NCBI GenBank assembly: GCA_943333125.1
Contig: CALQSB010000006.1
Span: 22,163 to 86,162, forward strand
Direction of reading: 5' to 3'
Length of the DNA stretch: 64,000 nt
Source: Chitinophaga pinensis
GTDB taxonomy: Bacteria; Bacteroidota; Bacteroidia; Chitinophagales; Chitinophagaceae
Shown: positions 58,872 through 64,000 of the stretch, piece after piece
Layout of the letters: every line of letters begins with the position of its first letter
Position numbering within the stretch: the stretch's first letter is position 1
Made by a program: the position numbers and the translations under genes
Notes under the pieces: generated by a model
What the model was told of the DNA's origin: nothing
The model's input: only the letters and a program-made list of their open reading frames with translations
The model's database searches: none

Positions 58872-59951
58872 ATGAAGTCGATAAACAAGAACTATTTATT
58901 GTCTGCCCTGATTATTCTTTCTACGGCGATACATTTTTATGGTCGAAATGCACTCAGCGTAGAGAAAAATTATAGCAATGGCTTTTTTGTTTCATTCTCC
59001 GAACTGCTAAGATCAGGAACCGGCAAGTTACCCTTTAGTATCGGAGATTTGCTTTATGGAATCTTGTTTTTTGTAATTATTGCGCAGGGTTGCTTGTTTT
59101 TATACAAGATCATCAACAGAAAATTGCAGGACTTTTCAATAGTGGGATTAATAAAGAAACTACTTATTACCTGCCTAAGCATATATGTCATTTTTAATAT
59201 TTTCTGGGGATTGAATTACAACAGAAAGGGAATTGCTTCACAGACAAATCTCAGCCTCGATCAATATAACCATGTGGATTTAAACAATATCAACAAATTG
59301 CTCGTTGAAAAAGCAAACCATACAAAATCAATTTTAGTCAATAATAAAAGAGAATACCCCGACGACGAGCATCTATTTACAAGTACAATCAACGCGTATC
59401 ATAAAGCAAATACTATTTCCCCTTTTTTAAATTATTCAAATCCATCTATTAAAAAATCGTTGTGGGGATGGCTGGGAAATTACTGGGGGTTTACAGGCTA
59501 TTACAATCCGTTTACCGGAGAAGCTCAAATCAATACTACGGTTCCAAAGTTTCAGCTTCCTTTTGTTTGTTGTCATGAAGTGGCACATCAGCTGGGTTAT
59601 GCAAAAGAAAATGAAGCCAATTTTGTAGCTTTCCTTGTTGCCCATTCTTCAGGAGATACTTTGTTTTTGTATTCTGCTTATCTGGATTTGTTTTTATACG
59701 CTAATCGAAGTCTTTATGGTGTGGACTCTGCTTCGGCCAAACAATATCGTGAGTTATTATCGGATGCTGTTAAAAATGATATACAGGAATTAATCACATT
59801 CAATAAATCGCACCGTAATATTATGGAGCCACTGATTTCAAATATCTATGATTTTTTTCTCCGGTCCAATCAGCAACCTCAAGGGATGATGAGTTATGAT
59901 CAGGTTACAGGATATATCATTGCCTATTATAAAAAAAATGGCGATATTTAA
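58872..59951 (+). CDS. DUF3810 family membrane protein with HExxH motif
   Basis: A 359-residue protein. Three or so membrane segments occupy the first ~125 residues (LLSALIILSTAIHFYG, LLYGILFFVIIAQGCLFLY, LLITCLSIYVIFNIFWGLNY). The soluble part contains WGWLGNYWGFTGYYNPFTGEAQ (residues ~198-219) and the metalloprotease-like CHEVAHQLGYAKENEANFVAF, HExxH with a following Glu. This matches DUF3810. It may be a membrane-bound zinc peptidase, but the substrate is unknown. It starts a plus-strand pair with tspO. Confidence 0.82.
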   Translation: MKSINKNYLLSALIILSTAIHFYGRNALSVEKNYSNGFFVSFSELLRSGTGKLPFSIGDLLYGILFFVIIAQGCLFLYKIINRKLQDFSIVGLIKKLLITCLSIYVIFNIFWGLNYNRKGIASQTNLSLDQYNHVDLNNINKLLVEKANHTKSILVNNKREYPDDEHLFTSTINAYHKANTISPFLNYSNPSIKKSLWGWLGNYWGFTGYYNPFTGEAQINTTVPKFQLPFVCCHEVAHQLGYAKENEANFVAFLVAHSSGDTLFLYSAYLDLFLYANRSLYGVDSASAKQYRELLSDAVKNDIQELITFNKSHRNIMEPLISNIYDFFLRSNQQPQGMMSYDQVTGYIIAYYKKNGDI

Positions 59952-59969
59952 TGAATTCAATTTATTCTT

Positions 59970-60440
59970 ATGAGTAATACTATTAAGTTTATTATTTCCA
60001 TTATGCTGCCTTTAATTATTGGCGGGATAAGTGGTTATTTTACAACATCGTCTATATCCGGCTGGTATGTTCATATCAACAAGCCCTGGTTCAATCCGCC
60101 CAACTGGATTTTTGGTCCGGTATGGACTTTGCTTTATTTCTTAATGGGCATTGCTTTCTATCTTATCTGGAAATCGGATTGTTCGATGGTATTAAAGAAA
60201 GAAGCAGCTGTTTTGTTTTTGCTACAATTAAGCATCAATTTTATGTGGTCCTTGATATTCTTTTATTGGAAACAACCCGGATGGGCTTTTTTAGATATTA
60301 CCGTGATGTGGGTAATGATATTACTGACCATCTTTTCATTTGGGAAAATATCTTCAACGGCATCATGGCTTATGGTGCCTTATATTTGCTGGGTAAGTTT
60401 TGCAGCAGTATTGAATTACAGTATCTGGAGGCTGAATTAA
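59970..60440 (+). CDS. TspO/MBR family membrane protein
   Basis: A 156-residue, five-helix membrane protein related to the tryptophan-rich sensory protein and mitochondrial translocator protein. WYVHINKPWFNPPNWIFGPVWTLLYFLMG (residues ~31-59), LQLSINFMWSLIFFYWKQPG and the C-terminal WLMVPYICWVSFAAVLNYSIW are the family's Trp- and Pro-rich signatures. Members bind porphyrins or related ligands. It is 18 bp after the DUF3810 gene and 7 bp from the convergent dcd. Confidence 0.93.
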   Translation: MSNTIKFIISIMLPLIIGGISGYFTTSSISGWYVHINKPWFNPPNWIFGPVWTLLYFLMGIAFYLIWKSDCSMVLKKEAAVLFLLQLSINFMWSLIFFYWKQPGWAFLDITVMWVMILLTIFSFGKISSTASWLMVPYICWVSFAAVLNYSIWRLN

Positions 60441-60447
60441 TTACCGT

Positions 60448-60984
60448 TTAAAAACTGTTTTTCCACATCATACTTTCCACCGGTCTGTTATGTTGTCCAC
60501 TGTATTTAGCATTTTTCTTCTGGTTGTATTTCACTTCAATTTCTCCTTCAACAGGAAAATATATCAGTTGTCCAATGGGCATTCCTTTATACACCCTTAC
60601 AGGCTGTTTAACAGAAATTTCAAGTGTCCAGTTTCCACAAAAGCCAACATCTCCTTTACCAGCGGTAGCGTGAATATCAATTCCCAGACGACCTGTCGAT
60701 GATTTGCCTTCCAGAAAGGGTACATGAGCATGAGTTTCTGTATATTCTTCGGTTACACCCAGATAAAACTTTGTAGGCAGTAACAGAATTCCTTCTTCAG
60801 GAATTTCAAAATGGGTAATGGTATTGTGTTTTTTGGCATCCAGTTCTTCGTTTTCATAAGTAGCCAGATATTTTCCTAAATGAACATCATAGCTGTTGCT
60901 GCCAAGACATTCAACCTGATAAGGTTCAATTTTTATTGTTCCTTTCTCAATTTCTTCTTTTATTCTTTTGTCACTTAATATCAT
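60448..60984 (-). CDS. dcd: dCTP deaminase
   Basis: A 178-residue trimeric enzyme that deaminates dCTP to dUTP for thymidylate synthesis. ILSDKRIKEEIEKGTIKIEP at the N-terminus, GSNSYDVHLGKYLA, the EGKSSTGRLGIDIHATAG active-site block and CGNWTLEISVKQPVRVYKGM are typical. The bifunctional DCD-DUT signatures are not evident. Its start overlaps the open frame of the next gene on the other strand, but not that gene's real start. Confidence 0.94.
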   Translation of the reverse strand: MILSDKRIKEEIEKGTIKIEPYQVECLGSNSYDVHLGKYLATYENEELDAKKHNTITHFEIPEEGILLLPTKFYLGVTEEYTETHAHVPFLEGKSSTGRLGIDIHATAGKGDVGFCGNWTLEISVKQPVRVYKGMPIGQLIYFPVEGEIEVKYNQKKNAKYSGQHNRPVESMMWKNSF

Positions 60985-61055
60985 TTGTCGGCAGTTATTT
61001 GTTTATTTGTAAAAATAATTTTTTCATTTTTTACTTGTACATTTCGTTTTTATTT

Positions 61056-61685
61056 ATGCCATTGGTTTATCAACAAAATATCAACGAGACTGCAAAAATA
61101 GGCGTTTGGCAGATAAAAGAGAACGAACAGTTTTTTTTAGAGCAAGTATCGGCTCAGAAAGAAATAACTCATCCTCATAAAAGATTGCAGCATTTGGCAG
61201 GAAGATATCTCTTAAAGCAGCTCGACGCTGATTTCCCTGTAGCGCTCATAAAAATCAATTCATCTGGAAAACCCTTTATTGAGAATGATGATTTTCATTT
61301 TTCAATTTCTCACTGTGGAGATTATGCGGCAGCAATCATCAGCAATATAAAAAGCGTTGGCATTGATATAGAATTGTCTGATGCAAGAATTGAGAAAATT
61401 CAGAAGAAATTTGTAAACGAAAAGGAGCTTGGGATTAGTTCAGCACTGCCATTGAATACTCATGAGCAACTTACACTAATATGGGGTATTAAAGAAGCCA
61501 TGTTTAAATGGGATGGTAAAGGGGTGATTGATTTCAAAAGACACCTTTGCATAAATGCTATTCATTTTTCGGGAGGTAAATATCTCTCATCATGTATTTT
61601 TAAAAAAGGGGAACATCGAAAAATAGAGGCCACTACTGTTCTTATTCAGGATAACTTTCTGACATGGGTATCCGAAATAGATTGA
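61056..61685 (+). CDS. 4'-phosphopantetheinyl transferase superfamily protein
   Basis: A 209-residue Sfp-type enzyme that attaches phosphopantetheine from CoA to carrier proteins. The frame opens at 60936 inside dcd, but the ATG at 61056 (MPLVYQQNINETAKIG) is the plausible start. FSISHCGDYAAAII near residue 89, VGIDIE near 107 with the Mg2+-binding Asp and Glu, and LIWGIKEAMFKWDGKG near 147 (WxxKEAxxK) are the motifs. No polyketide or peptide synthase is nearby, so the likely target is ACP. A one-mismatch box (TACATTTC, 61039-61046) ends 9 bp before the ATG. Confidence 0.9.
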   Translation: MPLVYQQNINETAKIGVWQIKENEQFFLEQVSAQKEITHPHKRLQHLAGRYLLKQLDADFPVALIKINSSGKPFIENDDFHFSISHCGDYAAAIISNIKSVGIDIELSDARIEKIQKKFVNEKELGISSALPLNTHEQLTLIWGIKEAMFKWDGKGVIDFKRHLCINAIHFSGGKYLSSCIFKKGEHRKIEATTVLIQDNFLTWVSEID

Positions 61686-61693
61686 CGGCACTT

Positions 61694-62602
61694 TTATTTT
61701 CCTGCTTTTTTATTCAGGCCGATTTCAACGGACCAGTCGCTACCGCTTTTAATATTAAATGTTTCTGCAAAATTGTTTTGATTTATTGCAAATGAAAGCT
61801 GCAATAAACTATTAAGATAGGCCAATGGTTTTCCTTCTTGCACATCACCAAATGTAGTTCGATAGGGCAGTACGCCAATAAACGCCCTTTTGCCTTTATT
61901 GTAAATAATTACATTTAATAAATCTCCGGCTTTAATATCCAGTCGGCTCATCATTTCGGAAGGAATGTTTGTCCATATATTTCCATATTGAACATCATGA
62001 GCAGGGATGTTTCCTTTTATTTTCTTGCCATCTGTTGTTGCCTTTTGATATTGAATTTGTTCTACAGTCTGTGGCAATAATTTTCCAACCTGTTCAAACA
62101 TAATCGCGCCCGATGCAAGACGAGCTGCCGTATATGCGTAAACGTCTCTACCGTGAAAAGTATAGGATTGTTCGGAGCCTTTTCTTCTGTTAATAGTTTC
62201 GTCGATTTCTCTTACCGCATCAATTCCTTCACTTTGTGCGATGAGTGTTAAGGTTCCATTGTCGGGAGTTACAATAAAATGACCTGCTGATGTTTTTAAA
62301 ACTACAGACTTCCGATTGGTGCCAACGCCGGGATCTACAACAGAAACAAACACAGTACCTGATGGCCAGTAGGAAACAGTTTGATTTAACCGGTATGCGG
62401 CTTCCCAAATATTGTAAGCAGGAATCTCGTGAGTAATATCAAACAGCTGAAGCGATGGATCCACCGTCATTGCAACACCTTTCATTGCAGAAACAGCGCC
62501 ATCTTTTAAACCAAAGTCTGTTTGAAAAACAATCATTTTATTTTGACTGAACACAGAATTGAATAAAAAGAATATTGCAATTGCAGATAAATATTTTTTC
62601 AT
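61694..62602 (-). CDS. SAM hydrolase-like protein (SAM-hydroxide adenosyltransferase family) with signal peptide
   Basis: A 302-residue protein. The frame extends to 62635, but the ATG at 62602 starts a clear signal peptide (MKKYLSAIAIFFLFNSVFSQ). The family blocks follow directly: VFQTDFGLKDGAVSAMKGVA, VVDPGVGTNRKSV, VTPDNGTLTLI and FHGRDVYAYTAA. These match the fluorinase/chlorinase-like SAM hydrolases that split SAM to adenosine and methionine. Export is odd for an enzyme of a cytoplasmic cofactor. The terminator of the TonB receptor lies in its upstream gap. An internal start at MIVFQTDFG cannot be excluded. Confidence 0.8.
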   Translation of the reverse strand: MKKYLSAIAIFFLFNSVFSQNKMIVFQTDFGLKDGAVSAMKGVAMTVDPSLQLFDITHEIPAYNIWEAAYRLNQTVSYWPSGTVFVSVVDPGVGTNRKSVVLKTSAGHFIVTPDNGTLTLIAQSEGIDAVREIDETINRRKGSEQSYTFHGRDVYAYTAARLASGAIMFEQVGKLLPQTVEQIQYQKATTDGKKIKGNIPAHDVQYGNIWTNIPSEMMSRLDIKAGDLLNVIIYNKGKRAFIGVLPYRTTFGDVQEGKPLAYLNSLLQLSFAINQNNFAETFNIKSGSDWSVEIGLNKKAGK

Positions 62603-62618
62603 AAAATAAATTATTATT

Positions 62619-62651
62619 AAAAAAAGCGCCCACAAAGTAAGCGCTTTTTTT
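62619..62651 (-). terminator. Terminator of the right-hand TonB receptor
   Basis: AAAAAAAGCGC pairs with GCGCTTTTTTT around an 11-nt loop, 21 bp after the receptor stop. It separates the receptor from the SAM-hydrolase-like gene. Confidence 0.85.
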
Positions 62652-62671
62652 AGAATTTAATGGGTTAGTGA

Positions 62672-64000
62672 TTAGAAGTTAAAAGCTATTTTGCTGAATA
62701 ACCTGCGGCCATTATAACCCATTTGTACAGGTTCCCAAGGACCACCAGATTCATTATCAAATGATTCGTAGCGGGCATTAGGTACTGCTGCTAAATTTGG
62801 ATGAACATTGAAGACATTATCGGCACCAATATAGATGGATACTTTTTTTGAAAGCTGATAAGAAACATAAAGATCTATAGTCGCTTTTCCATTGTAAATA
62901 AATTCTTCTTTGGCAACATGAACACCGTCGCTGTAACCATCGATATCAACATAAGGATCTATACCTGTGAAGCTGCCTGATATTGCGGGATCGCCTGGGC
63001 CACCGGTTCCGGCCTGACTAGCCAAGCCAGTCCATCCAAATCCAAGTGTTTTCATTTTTCCGAAATAATTTATATGAGTACCTACGGTTAACTTCTTGAT
63101 CGTATAATCCGCGCTCAGATTAAGTTTCATTGAAGGAGCAGATGCTTTCAGGAAGGATTCTTCTCTGTCGCTAAAGAAAGTTTTACGGTGACGATAACTG
63201 TTGTTCAAAGCATCGGGTATATTAACCTGATCTACTTTCATCGTTTGGAAATTACCGGCAAGTAAAACTTTCAAAGTATTCTTGCCAATTTTTTTGCTGT
63301 AGTCTACAAGAAGATCTATGCCATAGTTAGTTGTATTTACAGAATTCGAAAAGAACTGAATGGTTTGAACATCAAGTCTTTTCATTTCATTAGTTAATGA
63401 AACGGGAAGTGCCGGATCATTTGGAGAATTAACGGTATCTGATGCAGAGAACAATCCAGATAATACAATACGGTCTTTTACTTTAACCATGTAACCGTCA
63501 AGGGTAATCGTTAATCCATGTATTGGTTTCCAGGCAAATCCTAAACTTCCATTCAATGAAGTTTCCTGTTTTAGTTTTTCAATACCTGCAGTTTTAGTAA
63601 TCGGGTCGTCATTACGGGCAATTCTGGATTGTACCAATTCTGTTCCGTAGAATGAGGTAAGCGTATTGCTGAAATTAATTTGTTGTAATGAAGGAGCTCT
63701 GAAACCGGTACTTACCGATCCTCTTATATTTAAATGTTCGGCTACTTTGTAACGTGAGGCTAATTTAAAAGTAGCCACGGATCCGAAATCCGAATAATTT
63801 TCAACACGAATAGCTCCATCTAATAAAAGAGCATTAGTTACATTTAATTCGGCATCAGCATATAAACTCAAATTGGTTCTTGATGCTTTTACTTCATCAT
63901 TTGGACTAAAGCCTGGAAATCCCTGAGATCCGGAGGCCTGGGACAAACCTAACGTATTTGAGTATTGTTTGTAAGAACCTTCTTCACCTTTGTAAATTGA
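62672..64000 (-). CDS. TonB-dependent receptor, N-terminus cut by window edge
   Basis: The minus strand is open from the right edge to the stop at 62672 (443 codons visible). The visible part is a receptor barrel: LSLYADAELNVTNALLLDGAIR in two strands, VSTGFRAPSLQQINFSNTL, WKPIHGLTITLDGYMVKVKDR, YSKKIGKNTLKVLLAGNF and the final VQMGYNGRRLFSKIAFNF ending in Phe. The GFRAPSLQQ block and the tail are typical of TonB-dependent receptors. The TTG at 63946 is not the real start, because the frame continues upstream to the edge. Ligand unknown. Confidence 0.92.
   Translation of the reverse strand, partial: SIYKGEEGSYKQYSNTLGLSQASGSQGFPGFSPNDEVKASRTNLSLYADAELNVTNALLLDGAIRVENYSDFGSVATFKLASRYKVAEHLNIRGSVSTGFRAPSLQQINFSNTLTSFYGTELVQSRIARNDDPITKTAGIEKLKQETSLNGSLGFAWKPIHGLTITLDGYMVKVKDRIVLSGLFSASDTVNSPNDPALPVSLTNEMKRLDVQTIQFFSNSVNTTNYGIDLLVDYSKKIGKNTLKVLLAGNFQTMKVDQVNIPDALNNSYRHRKTFFSDREESFLKASAPSMKLNLSADYTIKKLTVGTHINYFGKMKTLGFGWTGLASQAGTGGPGDPAISGSFTGIDPYVDIDGYSDGVHVAKEEFIYNGKATIDLYVSYQLSKKVSIYIGADNVFNVHPNLAAVPNARYESFDNESGGPWEPVQMGYNGRRLFSKIAFNF

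Noticed and set aside
60936..61055. N-terminal extension of the phosphopantetheinyl transferase
   Set aside because: It overlaps dcd, is hydrophobic and low in complexity, and the ATG at 61056 gives the normal family start.
63947..64000. Receptor start at 63946
   Set aside because: The frame stays open to the window edge and the residues upstream read as receptor sequence, so the TTG at 63946 is internal.

Overview
The window looks like a chromosomal segment of a member of the Bacteroidota, most likely family Chitinophagaceae. It is AT-rich (roughly 35-40% GC by eye) and lacks clear Shine-Dalgarno sequences. Several genes are preceded by the Bacteroidota -7 promoter hexamer-like box TAnnTTTG. 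Lineage families are present: DUF5683 beside parAB, DUF3810, a DUF4954-like protein, SprB-type repeats, HmuY-like lipoprotein, short-chain-dehydrogenase-type threonine dehydrogenase and zinc-free L36. No rRNA, tRNA, CRISPR array, prophage or plasmid region was seen. The only mobile gene is a small Y1 (IS200-like/RAYT) transposase.

Layout. 1-9.4 kb: pckA (cut by the left edge), pepP, pssA-purS-rsmI, an exported M1 peptidase, rsmG, a membrane glycosyltransferase and tgt. 9.4-12.2 kb: an OmpA-family protein with an unusual degenerate protease-like domain, then two tandem paralogous lipoproteins. 12.2-16.1 kb: the alpha ribosomal operon infA-rpmJ-rpsM-rpsK-rpsD-rpoA-rplQ, standing apart from the secY/spc genes that usually precede it and with hairpins in its spacers. 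16.1-30.7 kb: housekeeping (carA, aroQ, DUF4954-like protein, glmS, mgtE, SET protein, aconitase, PspC protein, kdsA, threonine dehydrogenase, two outer-membrane barrels, dapB). 30.7-34.2 kb: parA-parB-DUF5683, separated from dapB by a REP-like palindrome cluster and its transposase. 34.4-41.7 kb: flavin reductase, metallophosphoesterase, DEAD-box helicase with a long structured leader, barrel protein, Sua5/YrdC, glycosyltransferase, dapD. 41.9-48.2 kb: an AT-rich pair, MscS-like channel plus a 1293-residue AsmA-like protein. 48.2-51 kb: TonB-dependent receptor and HmuY-like lipoprotein. 51.1-56.9 kb: a redox cluster of surface or periplasmic proteins. 56.9-64 kb: plsX-rpmF-DUF177, DUF3810 protein, TspO, dcd, a phosphopantetheinyl transferase, an exported SAM-hydrolase-like protein and a second TonB-dependent receptor cut by the right edge.

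The most interesting system is the minus-strand operon 56034-51167: a lipoprotein with seven SprB-like repeats ending in a c-type heme domain, a small cytochrome-like lipoprotein, an OB-fold protein, a YceI-like carrier, a DUF5777-like beta-barrel and a Rieske lipoprotein. A one-repeat paralogue of the first gene lies just upstream under its own promoter. The parts suggest an envelope electron-transfer or redox pathway that carries electrons to or across the outer membrane; this is inference. The second system of note is the REP/RAYT element at 30776-31589: four short palindromes arranged as two nested inverted pairs directly beside the Y1 transposase.
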